Positions 1-7,077 of a stretch of 7,342 nucleotides of DNA are shown one piece after another. The first letter of the stretch is position 1, and the number at the start of each line of letters is the position of its first letter. The stretch covers positions 1 through 7,342 of the forward strand of contig JAEXTK010000149.1 of NCBI GenBank assembly GCA_023406985.1, read 5' to 3'. A model generated the notes under the pieces. That model searched no databases and was not told where the DNA came from. It saw nothing but the letters and a program-made list of their open reading frames with translations. Made by a program: the position numbers and the translations under genes. Source of the DNA: Spirochaetota bacterium (GTDB lineage Bacteria; Spirochaetota; Spirochaetia; Treponematales; Breznakiellaceae).

Positions 1-13
1 ATCGAATCCTCCG

Positions 14-682
14 TCAGAAATAGATCTCGGCGTGTATGCGCTCCCGGCCGATCCCTTGGCCCGAGAGGATGCTGAAGCATTCGTAGATCATATCGCTGTT
101 CCCGCTGAGGTAGCACTCGGTCGGCCCGTCCGCCGGATTCCGCCGCAGCCAATCGGAGACCCGTCCCTGGAAGTCGCCGCCCCCCTGGGACACGCAGGAC
201 AGGTACCGGTCCGCGGGGAACTCCTCCCTGCAGTAGCGCTCCTCGGCGTGGCGCACCCCGTGGATCAATCGATAGTCGCGGGGCGTCCCGCTCCGGAGGA
301 GGCACCGGTACGGCGCGATGCCGGTCCCGCTCGCCACGAACAGCCGCTTCGGCGCCTCCCCTCCCCTGGCCGTGAGGAAATCCCCTTCCGGTCCGCTCAC
401 GTCGAGCTCGTCCCCCGGCGCGAGCGAAGCGAGGAGGGGAGAAACCGCGCCGCCCTCGATCCGCTTCACGAGGATCTCCAGGTACGGATCGTCCCTGCCG
501 GAGAAGATCGAATATTCGCGCAGGTTCACGCCGCGCCCCGCGAGGAGGCGCTGCCCGGGGATGAAGTCCAAGCCGTTCCGCTCGAGGCGGAGGACGAAGG
601 CGTCGGCGGTGAGGAAGCGGAGGTCCAGCACGCGGCTCCGCATCTGGCGGAACGGCGGGATCGGCGGCTCGGAAAAGGGCAT
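14..682 (-). CDS. Ferredoxin-NAD(P)H reductase-like FAD flavoprotein
   Basis: A 222-residue protein with the two-domain ferredoxin-NADP reductase fold. The N-terminal part (about residues 14-105) is the FAD-binding barrel: it holds the flavin motif REYS at 55-58 and a GPEGDF turn at 97-102. The C-terminal part (about 112-222) is the nicotinamide-binding domain, with GTGIAPY at 119-125, YLSGNSDMI at 191-199 and a terminal aromatic in HAEIYF. No 2Fe-2S domain, signal peptide or membrane segment is seen, so it is a stand-alone cytoplasmic reductase like bacterial Fpr. In that family the reaction is electron transfer between NAD(P)H and ferredoxin or flavodoxin. Its place just after nifJ, on the same strand, suggests that it handles electrons from pyruvate oxidation; this is inference. 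An in-frame stop at 710-712 and no other start codon below it make the ATG at 682 the first possible start. No good Shine-Dalgarno precedes it. Met14 is a shorter alternative. Choice of NADH or NADPH cannot be read from the sequence. Confidence 0.85.
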   Translation of the reverse strand: MPFSEPPIPPFRQMRSRVLDLRFLTADAFVLRLERNGLDFIPGQRLLAGRGVNLREYSIFSGRDDPYLEILVKRIEGGAVSPLLASLAPGDELDVSGPEGDFLTARGGEAPKRLFVASGTGIAPYRCLLRSGTPRDYRLIHGVRHAEERYCREEFPADRYLSCVSQGGGDFQGRVSDWLRRNPADGPTECYLSGNSDMIYECFSILSGQGIGRERIHAEIYF

Positions 683-704
683 ACAAGAAACATCGATATT
701 ATGA

Positions 705-718
705 CTTGATCAGTCAAG
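705..718. promoter_or_regulatory. Inverted repeat upstream of the flavoprotein gene, possible operator
   Basis: Perfect 5-bp arms CTTGA and TCAAG flank a 4-nt centre (TCAG), 22 nt upstream of the reductase ATG and inside the only AT-rich stretch of this gap. On the minus strand the site contains TTGACT, a good -35 sequence, but the best -10-like hexamer (CATAAT) is only 8 nt away, so no well-spaced promoter can be drawn. The repeat resembles an FNR/CRP-type half-site pair (TTGA..TCAA), but its spacer is 2 nt shorter than the usual FNR box. It may be an operator or chance. Confidence 0.25.
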
Positions 719-750
719 CATAGGGCCGATCCGTTCCACGAAGCTCGAAC

Positions 751-781
751 AAAAAAGGGCCGACCCGGTCGGGGCGGCCCT
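751..781 (-). terminator. Rho-independent terminator of nifJ
   Basis: Read on the minus strand, an AGGGCCG arm (781-775) pairs with CGGCCCT (762-756). Beyond one mismatch the stem continues with three inner G-C pairs around a 4-nt loop (767-770). The stem runs directly into a run of T, seen as AAAAAA at 751-756 on the plus strand. It lies 21 nt after the nifJ stop codon. There is no T-tract on the plus-strand side, so it works for the minus strand only. It should uncouple nifJ from the flavoprotein gene unless read-through occurs. Confidence 0.85.
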
Positions 782-802
782 CACTGCTACATTACGGTTC
801 TC

Positions 803-3800
803 TTAGAACGGCCTGTCCGCCAAGTACTTGTATTCCTTCCAGACGCGCTCGGCCTGAGCCTTGGACTTGGCCAGGAGCTCCTCGGCGCGCGCGGGATCGG
901 CGGCCTTGAGGCTCTTGAACCGGACTTCCTTGTACATGAAGTCCTCCACCGCGGTGGTCGGGTCCTTGGAATCCAGCTGGAAGGGATTCTTGCCCTGCTG
1001 CACCAGGCGCGGGTCGAAGCGGTAGAGCGGCCAGAGCCCGGAGGTGACGGCCGCCTTCTGCTGATCCATGCCGCGCATCATGTCGATGCCGTGGTTCGCG
1101 CAGTGGCTGTAGGCGATGATGATGGACGGACCGTCGTAGGCCTCCGCTTCGCGGAAGGCCTTGATGGTCTGGCCGATGTTCGCGCCCATGGAGATATGGG
1201 CCACGTACACGTAGCCGTAGCTCATGGCGATCATGCCGAGGTCCTTCTTGGCCTGGCTCTTGCCGGCCGCGGCGAACTTGGCGATGGCGCCGATCGGGGT
1301 GGCCTTGGACATCTGGCCGCCGGTGTTGGAGTACATCTCGGTATCCATCACCAGGAGGTTGACGTTCTTGCCGGAGGCGATCACGTGGTCCAGGCCGCCG
1401 AAACCGATGTCGTAGGCCCATCCGTCGCCGCCGAGGATCCAGACGCTGCGCTTCACGAAGTGGTCGGCGAGCGAGAGGAGGTTCTTGGCGACCGCGCTCT
1501 TCTCCTTGGCCAGAGCGGCCTTGAGCTGGTCCACGAGGCCGCGCTGGGTCTCGATGTCCTCGTCGGTGGCCTGCGCGTTCGCCAGGATCTTGTCCAGGAG
1601 CGCGGCCTGGATACCGGCGGCCTTGGCTTCCACGGCCACTTCGCGGGCGTGCTCGGCGAGCTTGTCGCTCGTCAGGCGCATACCCATGCCGAACTCGGCG
1701 GCGTCCTCGAAGAGGCTGTTGGACCAGACCGGGCCGCGGCCGTCGTCGCGGTGCGCGTAGGGGGTCGTGGGCAGGTTACCGCCGTAGATGGAGGAACAGC
1801 CCGTCGCGTTCGCGATGACCGCCCGGTCGCCGAAGAGCTGGCTGAGGAGCTTCACGTACGGAGTCTCGCCGCAGCCGGCGCAGGCGCCGGAGAACTCGAA
1901 CAGGGGCTGCTTCATGCCGATGCCCTTGGCGAGGTTGAGGTTGAGGAGCTTGGCGTCTGTGTTCGGGATCTTGAGGAAGAAGTCCCAGTTCTTGGACTCC
2001 GTCTCGCGGAGGGGGATCTGCGGCTCCAGGTTGATGGCCTTCTTCGTGTCGTCGGCCTTGTTCTTGGCCGGGCAGATGTTCACGCAGGCGCCGCATCCGG
2101 TGCAATCCTCGGGCGCGACTTGGAGGGTGAACTTCATCCCGTCGAATTCCTTGCCCTTGGCTTCCGTGGACTTGAAGGTCACGGGAGCTCCGGCGAGCGC
2201 GGCGGCGGGATAGGCCTTCATGCGGATACAGGCGTGCGGGCAGACCATGGTGCAGTTACCGCACTGGATGCAGGTCGCCGAATCCCATACCGGAATCTTC
2301 TCGGCGATGTTCCGCTTCTCGTACTTCGTGGTGCCGGTGGGGAAGGTACCGTCGTCGGGAAGCTTGGAGACGGGCAGCTTCTCGCCGCGCATGGCGATGA
2401 TCTCGCCGATGACTTCCTTGACGAACTTGGGAGAATCCGCGGGCACCGGGGAGTGGATCTTGAGCTTGCTGGAGGCGGTGGCCGGATAGTCGACCTTCTG
2501 GATGCCCTCAAGAGCCATGTCGATCGTCGCGATGTTCTTCTTGACGACCTCTTCGCCCTTCTTGCCGTAGGTCTTCTTGATCGCCTTCTTGATGAGCTCG
2601 ATGGCTTCCGCCTCGGGGAGGACGCCGGAGATCTTGAAGAACGCGGTCTGCATGATGACGTTCGTGCGGCCGCCCATGCCCGCCTTCTCGGCCAGGTCGA
2701 TGGCGTCGATCACGTAGAACTTGAGCTGCTTGTCGATGATGTGCTTCTGGACTTCGATGGGCAGGTGGTCCCAGATCTCGTTCTTGCCGTAGGGGCTCGC
2801 GAGGAGGAAGGTGCCGCCTTTCTTGGCCTTGGCGAGCATGTCGAGCTTCTCGATGAAGCTGAACTTGTGGCAGGCGAGGAAGTCGGCCTTCTCCACGAGG
2901 TAGGGGCGCTTGATGGCCTTCTTGCCGAAGCGGAGGTGGGAGACGGTGACCGTGCCGGCCTTCTTGGAGTCGTAGAAGAAGTAGCCCTGGGCGAAGTTGT
3001 CGGTGGCGTCGCCGATGATCTTGATGGAGTTCTTGTTGGCGCCGACCGTGCCGTCCGAGCCGAGGCCGTAGAAGAGGGCCTCGAACACGCCCTTCTCGTC
3101 GACGTTGAAGTTCTCGTCCCACTTGAGGGAGGTGTTGGAGACGTCGTCGTAGATGCCGATCGTGAAGTGGTTCTTCGGCTGCTTCTCTTTGAGGTTGTCG
3201 AAGACGGCCTTGGCCATGCCGGGGGTGAACTCCGCCGAGCCGAGGCCGTAGCGGCCGCCGACGGTGACGGGGTAATCCTTGAACGCGCACTTGCCGGCGG
3301 CCTGCATCTCGCCGATGGCGGTGCGGACGTCCTCGTAGAGCGGCTCGCCGAGGGAACCCGGCTCCTTGGTGCGGTCCAGGACCGCGATGGCCTTGACCGT
3401 GGCGGGGAGCGCCGCGACGAAGAGCTCGGCCGAGAACGGGCGGTAGAGGCGCACCTTGAGCACGCCGACCTTCTCGCCCTTGGCATTGAGGTAGTCCACG
3501 ATCTCTTCGATGGGCTCCACGCCGGAACCGAGGGCTATGACCACGCGGTCGGCGTCTTTGGCGCCGTAGTAGTCGAAGATCTTGTATTGGCGGCCCGAGA
3601 GCTTGGCGAACTGGTCCATGTACTTCTGCACGATCGCGGGGACCGCGTCGTAGTACTTGTTGACCGTCTCGCGGGCGGCGAAGTAGACGTCGGGGTTCTG
3701 CGCGGTGCCGCGGATAGCGGGCTTCTCGGGCGAGAGGCCGCGGCTGCGGTGGGCGGCGACCAGGTCGTCGTCGATCATCTTGCGCATGAGGTCGAAGGAG

Positions 3801-4360
3801 ATCTCCTCGACCTTCTGGACCTCATGGGAGGTGCGGAAGCCGTCGAAGAAGTGGAGGAAGGGGATACGGGACTCCAGGGTCGCCGCGTGGGCGATGAGGG
3901 CGGTGTCCATGACTTCCTGCACGTTGTTCGACGCGAGCATGGCCCAGCCGGTCTGGCGGCACGCCATGACGTCCTGGTGGTCGCCGAAGATGGACAGGCC
4001 CTGCGCGGCGATGGCGCGCGCGGCGATGTGGAACACCGTGGAGGTCAGCTCGCCGGAGATCTTGTACATGTTCGGGATCATGAGCAGGAGGCCCTGGGAC
4101 GCGGTGAACGTCGTGCTCAGGGCGCCGGTGGTGAGGGCGCCGTGGACGGCGCCGGCCGCGCCGGCTTCGCTCTGCATCTCGACGACCTGCGGGATCGTGC
4201 CCCAGAGGTTCTTTCGCCCTTGAGCCGAGAACTCGTCGGAGAGCTCTCCCATGGGGCTTGAGGGCGTGATCGGATATATCGCGATCACCTCGCTGAGCGC
4301 GTGGGCTACGTGGGCCGCCGCGTTGTTACCGTCGATCATGACCATGTGCTTATCGGACAT
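803..4360 (-). CDS. nifJ: Pyruvate:ferredoxin (flavodoxin) oxidoreductase, single-chain
   Basis: This 1185-residue protein is the fused homodimeric type of pyruvate:ferredoxin oxidoreductase (usual length about 1170-1230), so it looks complete. It converts pyruvate, CoA and oxidised ferredoxin or flavodoxin to acetyl-CoA, CO2 and the reduced carrier in the cytoplasm. Domain order is canonical: the pyrimidine-binding domain with YPITPSSP at 29-36 and EMQSEAGAAGA at 61-71; the CoA/transketolase-C-like domain around 270-400; the gamma domain around 425-620; and a two-cluster ferredoxin domain with C697, C700, C703, C707 and C753, C756, C759, C763. The C-terminal thiamine-diphosphate domain has proximal-cluster cysteines C827, C830, C855 and C1087, and the diphosphate/Mg motif from GDGWAYDIG (978-986) to SNTGGQ (1011-1016). 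All twelve cluster ligands are present. A C-terminal extension follows C1087. The start at 4360 is supported by GAGGAAGG at 4364-4371, 3 nt upstream. A promoter precedes it and a terminator follows, so it is probably a monocistronic unit. Confidence 0.98.
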   Translation of the reverse strand: MSDKHMVMIDGNNAAAHVAHALSEVIAIYPITPSSPMGELSDEFSAQGRKNLWGTIPQVVEMQSEAGAAGAVHGALTTGALSTTFTASQGLLLMIPNMYKISGELTSTVFHIAARAIAAQGLSIFGDHQDVMACRQTGWAMLASNNVQEVMDTALIAHAATLESRIPFLHFFDGFRTSHEVQKVEEISFDLMRKMIDDDLVAAHRSRGLSPEKPAIRGTAQNPDVYFAARETVNKYYDAVPAIVQKYMDQFAKLSGRQYKIFDYYGAKDADRVVIALGSGVEPIEEIVDYLNAKGEKVGVLKVRLYRPFSAELFVAALPATVKAIAVLDRTKEPGSLGEPLYEDVRTAIGEMQAAGKCAFKDYPVTVGGRYGLGSAEFTPGMAKAVFDNLKEKQPKNHFTIGIYDDVSNTSLKWDENFNVDEKGVFEALFYGLGSDGTVGANKNSIKIIGDATDNFAQGYFFYDSKKAGTVTVSHLRFGKKAIKRPYLVEKADFLACHKFSFIEKLDMLAKAKKGGTFLLASPYGKNEIWDHLPIEVQKHIIDKQLKFYVIDAIDLAEKAGMGGRTNVIMQTAFFKISGVLPEAEAIELIKKAIKKTYGKKGEEVVKKNIATIDMALEGIQKVDYPATASSKLKIHSPVPADSPKFVKEVIGEIIAMRGEKLPVSKLPDDGTFPTGTTKYEKRNIAEKIPVWDSATCIQCGNCTMVCPHACIRMKAYPAAALAGAPVTFKSTEAKGKEFDGMKFTLQVAPEDCTGCGACVNICPAKNKADDTKKAINLEPQIPLRETESKNWDFFLKIPNTDAKLLNLNLAKGIGMKQPLFEFSGACAGCGETPYVKLLSQLFGDRAVIANATGCSSIYGGNLPTTPYAHRDDGRGPVWSNSLFEDAAEFGMGMRLTSDKLAEHAREVAVEAKAAGIQAALLDKILANAQATDEDIETQRGLVDQLKAALAKEKSAVAKNLLSLADHFVKRSVWILGGDGWAYDIGFGGLDHVIASGKNVNLLVMDTEMYSNTGGQMSKATPIGAIAKFAAAGKSQAKKDLGMIAMSYGYVYVAHISMGANIGQTIKAFREAEAYDGPSIIIAYSHCANHGIDMMRGMDQQKAAVTSGLWPLYRFDPRLVQQGKNPFQLDSKDPTTAVEDFMYKEVRFKSLKAADPARAEELLAKSKAQAERVWKEYKYLADRPF

Positions 4361-4388
4361 AGACCTTCCTCGTTGGTGGATTTGGTGG

Positions 4389-4403
4389 TGGAAGTTTCTT
4401 CCA
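4389..4403. promoter_or_regulatory. Inverted repeat at the nifJ transcription start region
   Basis: TGGAAG and CTTCCA form perfect 6-bp arms around TTT. The repeat lies immediately downstream of the candidate nifJ -10 (4405-4410), so it covers the expected start point of transcription. A repressor bound there would block nifJ; as RNA it would be only a short hairpin at the 5' end. No known regulator consensus is recognised. Confidence 0.35.
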
Positions 4404-4404
4404 T

Positions 4405-4431
4405 ACTATAGCGTACGTAAAAATTGTGCAA
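4405..4431 (-). promoter_or_regulatory. Candidate sigma-70 promoter of nifJ
   Basis: On the minus strand TTGCAC (4431-4426) and TATAGT (4410-4405, five of six matches to TATAAT) are separated by 15 nt that include a T-rich run. An offset -10, TAGTAT, would give the ideal 17-nt spacing with a weaker match. The expected start near 4398 leaves a leader of about 40 nt before the nifJ ATG. It sits in the AT-richest stretch between the two genes. Spacing is short, so the exact elements are uncertain. Confidence 0.5.
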
Positions 4432-4453
4432 GCTCCGCCGGGGCCGGCGGAGC
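4432..4453 (-). terminator. Hairpin terminator after the glycosidase gene
   Basis: GCTCCGCCG (4432-4440) and CGGCGGAGC (4445-4453) are perfect 9-bp arms around a 4-nt loop, beginning 19 nt after the glycosidase stop codon. On the minus strand the stem is followed by TTGCACAATTTTT, a T-tract that is broken rather than continuous. That makes it a strong hairpin but an imperfect intrinsic terminator. Its last base directly adjoins the candidate nifJ -35 element, so end and start signals are packed together. Confidence 0.6.
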
Positions 4454-4472
4454 CATATGGATAAAATAAGAA

Positions 4473-5465
4473 TTAATCGATTGCGAACGAGGAGGCGGCC
4501 TCCATGAGCAGGAAGAAGGCCTGGGCCTCCGCGGCGACTCCCGGCCCCTCGAAGCGGGGAGCGCCGCAGGCGTCCCGGACGAAGCCGAGAGCGTCCACTT
4601 TCGCCCGGACGGCCGCGCGGAGGGACCGGGCTTCGGAGAGGTACGCGGGGGGCAACCAACCCTCCGCGACGCCCCGGAAGAGCGCGTAGGCGAGCATCTG
4701 GGCCGCGTTGGTCTCCACGAAGGTAGCGCTCTCGTCCAGCACGTCATGGAAGAGGCCGTCGCGGGTCCGGAGCGGGAGCCACGCGTCGGCGAGGGCGCGG
4801 ACGTAGCCCGCCAACCGCTTCCGGTCCGCCGAGCCGGGCGGGAGGGCGCGGATGACCCGGGCCATGCCCGCGGCGGCCCAGCCGTTCCCGACGCCCCACG
4901 CGTCCCGGCGGATGAACGCGAGCCGTCCCTCGTCCCAGCGGTGCGCGAAGAGGCCCACGTCGGGTAGGAAGAGCCGTTTCCGGAGGCCCTCGATCTGGGC
5001 CACCGCCTCGTCCGGTTTTCCCGCCGCCGCGAGCGCGGGCGGCGCCATGTACATCGAATCGATCCAGAATTCCTTCGCGTCGATGAGGTGGTAGAGGGTG
5101 CCGTCGGCGGAGCGGGGGGCGCGCGTCAGGAGATACTCCGTTTGGCGGGCCGCCGCGGCCTCGAGGGCCGCCGCGGCCTCCAGGGCCGCCGCGGAAGCGC
5201 CGCGGACGTGGCCTATGGCCGCGAGGAGCGGCTCCAAGGCGCTCGCGGGATCGGTCGCGCCCCGATCCTCGCCCATGAGCGCGAGCCGCCCGTCCGGACC
5301 TGCGCGGAGGACCGCGTCGGAGACGAGGAGGAGGACCGTATCCAGGTCGCCGAGCTCCAGGAAGGCCTGGGCCGCGACGCCCTGTTCCCAGGAATGGCGC
5401 TGCATGGAAAGGAGGGCCCGCGCCGCGGACCGCACGAGGGGATCGGCGGAGGTATCGGTGTTCAT
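4473..5465 (-). CDS. Glycoside hydrolase family 88/105-like six-hairpin glycosidase
   Basis: A 330-residue protein resembling unsaturated glucuronyl/rhamnogalacturonyl hydrolases, which remove the 4,5-unsaturated uronic acid left at oligosaccharide ends by polysaccharide lyases. Visible family blocks are MQRHSWEQGVAAQA at 21-34, WIDSMYMAPPALA at 134-146, FAHRWDE at 173-179, WGVGNGWAAAGMARV at 190-204, DGLFHDVLDE at 236-245, FVETNAAQMLAYAL at 249-262, and EAQAFFLLMEAA at 313-324. Asp136 is the likely catalytic acid by analogy with YteR/UGL; I cannot place a second catalytic aspartate. Repeated Trp/Gly-rich helical hairpins fit an alpha6/alpha6 barrel, and the length is normal. There is no signal peptide, so it would act on imported oligosaccharides in the cytoplasm. 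No lyase or sugar transporter lies nearby, so the substrate is unknown. The gene starts 21 nt after the DUF5312-like gene and has only a poor Shine-Dalgarno, consistent with co-transcription or translational coupling. Residues 92-106 hold an Ala/Glu/Leu repeat. Confidence 0.8.
   Translation of the reverse strand: MNTDTSADPLVRSAARALLSMQRHSWEQGVAAQAFLELGDLDTVLLLVSDAVLRAGPDGRLALMGEDRGATDPASALEPLLAAIGHVRGASAAALEAAAALEAAAARQTEYLLTRAPRSADGTLYHLIDAKEFWIDSMYMAPPALAAAGKPDEAVAQIEGLRKRLFLPDVGLFAHRWDEGRLAFIRRDAWGVGNGWAAAGMARVIRALPPGSADRKRLAGYVRALADAWLPLRTRDGLFHDVLDESATFVETNAAQMLAYALFRGVAEGWLPPAYLSEARSLRAAVRAKVDALGFVRDACGAPRFEGPGVAAEAQAFFLLMEAASSFAID
5147..5194. repeat. 18-bp tandem repeat inside the glycosidase gene
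   Basis: About 2.7 copies of an 18-bp unit beginning GGGCCGCCGCGGCCTC stand head to tail (5147-5164, 5165-5182, 5183-5194), with one base difference between the two full copies. The unit is a whole number of codons and encodes the six-residue repeat LEAAAA in the glycosidase, near residues 92-106. Copy-number change would keep the frame. Confidence 0.85.
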
Positions 5466-5486
5466 GGGGCGATTCTACCCGAAAAC

Positions 5487-7025
5487 TCAGCCCCGGGGCG
5501 CTTCTTCGCCGGTTTTGGAGAAAAACTGCATGAGCTGCACGAAATAGTAGATCTTCTTGTAGATCTCGGTGACGCGATCCGCGATGGGACGCTCGGAGGC
5601 GAACTCGATCTCTTTCCAGTTGATGATCAGCTCGTGCGGGCTGCGCTGATAATCCTCCAGCACGTTCTTGAGGTTCTTGCCGATGGAGATGAGGCCTTGG
5701 GCGGCCGCGTTGATCATCCGCTGGGCGTCGTCGTTGATGCCCTTGAGCAGGATGCGGAGGTGTTTGATCTGTTCCTTGTCCCGGTCCGCCTTGGCCATGA
5801 GCGTGCGCAACCGGGCCCCCACCTCGCCGTCGTCGGCGAGCGCATCGTCGAAGGCCAAGAGTTTCTCCGAGACCCCCATGAGCTCATGGAAACCCTCGGA
5901 AAGTTGCTGGGACAGCAGGTTCGTCGACCACTGGCCGCGGATGAGGAAGAGGTCCACGAGCTCCCGGATGTCCTTCTTGAAGCAGTCCAGGAGGAAGGCC
6001 TTGAGGTAGTTCATGCCCTGGACTTGGGTGTAGCCGCCGAGCATCTTCTTGGCGAAGACGATGTTCGCCTTGTCGGTATAGTTCTTCATGCGCGCCACGG
6101 CGGGCGTACCGAAAACCGCGACGGCCAACTCGTCGATCTTGGCGTTCCGCTTTTCCTGCAGGATCTTTTGGATGGATACCTCGGTCTGCGTCTTGAGCTT
6201 CTGGAGGTAGGGCTCCACGATCCGCTCGTCGGGCCGGCGCACCACGGGCTGCCACGCCGGATTCTTGTCGATGTGGCGGACCATGAGCTCCAGCACGCTG
6301 GAACGGTTCAGTTCCTTGAGCTGGGAGACGAGCTTGGCCCACTGGTCGTGGGCTACGACTTCCACGCCCTTGAAGACCTTGAGGGAGGCGAAGATGGGTT
6401 TCCAATCCTGGTCTAGGTCGATGGCGAGCAGGACCTCCAGGAAGTCCTTGAGGTCGTCGCCGACGTACTCGGTCCGGATGGGCTCGAACTTGGGGTGGTA
6501 GGTGAAGTTACGCTCGCTCAGATTCGAATCGAACTTCTTGAGCAGAAAGAAATAATCGAAATTGACGAACTGCACGAACGAGAGGATGGCGTTGTAGCAG
6601 GAATCGGTCGAGCGGACCCGCGTGCCGTCGAAGGCGGCGAAGAACGTGACGAGCTCGTCCCTGAGCTGCTGAGCCAGGTCCTTCGTGGGCGTAGTCTTGG
6701 CCCGCTGCTGGATGGATTCCTCGGAGAGCCGATCCTGCAGTTCGAGGAGGTCCTTATCCAGGAACGAATCCACGACGATAGCCCGGAGCTGGACGGAGGT
6801 CGCCGCGTTCTGGAGGAACACCTGGGCGGGGGCCACCACCTTGTAGAGCTCATAGAAGAACTTCGCCAACGCCGGTTGGGCTTCCTCGCCGTGCGGTTTG
6901 TAGAACCGGTAGCGGCTTTTGGAAAGATCTTTCGCGATCTGTTTGAGGAGCTTGCGCTTTTCGGCTTCGGCGTCGCCCCTGCCCGAAAACAAGGCGAGAA
7001 CCCGCTCAATGATTCCCAAGGACAT
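5487..7025 (-). CDS. DUF5312-like helical protein of unknown function
   Basis: A 512-residue protein without a recognised catalytic motif. It resembles the spirochaete hypothetical family DUF5312 from memory, not from a search. It starts MSLGIIERVLALFSGRG and is then rich in Lys, Glu, Leu and Phe. Long amphipathic helices appear likely at about 20-35, 90-130, 270-300 and 405-460. Aromatic clusters occur at 146-163 (SFVQFVNFDYFFLLKK) and 489-502 (YKKIYYFVQLMQFF). There is no signal peptide and no clear membrane segment. Only two cysteines occur (143 and 348), so it is not a cluster or zinc protein. The longer open frame reaches 7145, but the start at 7025 is preferred: TGAGGT stands 4 nt before it, and the extra 40 residues look like translated promoter DNA. 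It is the first gene of a probable two-gene unit with the glycosidase 21 nt downstream. Function is unknown; a structural or scaffold role is only a guess from composition. Confidence 0.8.
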   Translation of the reverse strand: MSLGIIERVLALFSGRGDAEAEKRKLLKQIAKDLSKSRYRFYKPHGEEAQPALAKFFYELYKVVAPAQVFLQNAATSVQLRAIVVDSFLDKDLLELQDRLSEESIQQRAKTTPTKDLAQQLRDELVTFFAAFDGTRVRSTDSCYNAILSFVQFVNFDYFFLLKKFDSNLSERNFTYHPKFEPIRTEYVGDDLKDFLEVLLAIDLDQDWKPIFASLKVFKGVEVVAHDQWAKLVSQLKELNRSSVLELMVRHIDKNPAWQPVVRRPDERIVEPYLQKLKTQTEVSIQKILQEKRNAKIDELAVAVFGTPAVARMKNYTDKANIVFAKKMLGGYTQVQGMNYLKAFLLDCFKKDIRELVDLFLIRGQWSTNLLSQQLSEGFHELMGVSEKLLAFDDALADDGEVGARLRTLMAKADRDKEQIKHLRILLKGINDDAQRMINAAAQGLISIGKNLKNVLEDYQRSPHELIINWKEIEFASERPIADRVTEIYKKIYYFVQLMQFFSKTGEEAPRG

Positions 7026-7029
7026 CGAT

Positions 7030-7035
7030 ACCTCA
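7030..7035 (-). promoter_or_regulatory. Shine-Dalgarno site fixing the start of the DUF5312-like gene
   Basis: TGAGGT on the minus strand is placed 4 nt before the ATG at 7025, with GAGG at -9 to -6. The frame is open for 40 further codons upstream to an ATG at 7145, so this site decides between the two starts. Confidence 0.7.
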
Positions 7036-7077
7036 TTCGGTAGGAACGGTCTGGAAAATTCCTCTGACTCTGGGTAA

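Noticed and set aside
32..709. A 225-codon plus-strand frame over the flavoprotein gene
   Set aside because: The minus-strand product has clear FAD and nicotinamide motifs, while this frame shows none.
705..718. FNR-type anaerobic regulator box
   Set aside because: TTGA and TCAA half-sites are present, but the spacer is 4 nt instead of 6, so it does not match the FNR consensus.
1091..4261. A 1056-codon open frame on the plus strand, antisense to nifJ
   Set aside because: Its Val/Gly/Leu/Asp-rich product has no recognisable motif and mirrors GC-biased codon use of nifJ on the other strand. NifJ is unmistakable and complete, so this is a shadow frame.
5088..6416. A 442-codon plus-strand frame across the glycosidase and DUF5312-like genes
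   Set aside because: It spans two well-supported minus-strand genes and their gap, with low-complexity Gly/Arg/Glu/Leu composition; another GC-driven shadow.
7052..7061. GGAA-AA-TTCC repeat in the DUF5312 leader as a second copy of the nifJ operator-like repeat
   Set aside because: Arms are only 4 bp and the spacer differs from the nifJ site, which is too little to claim a shared regulator.
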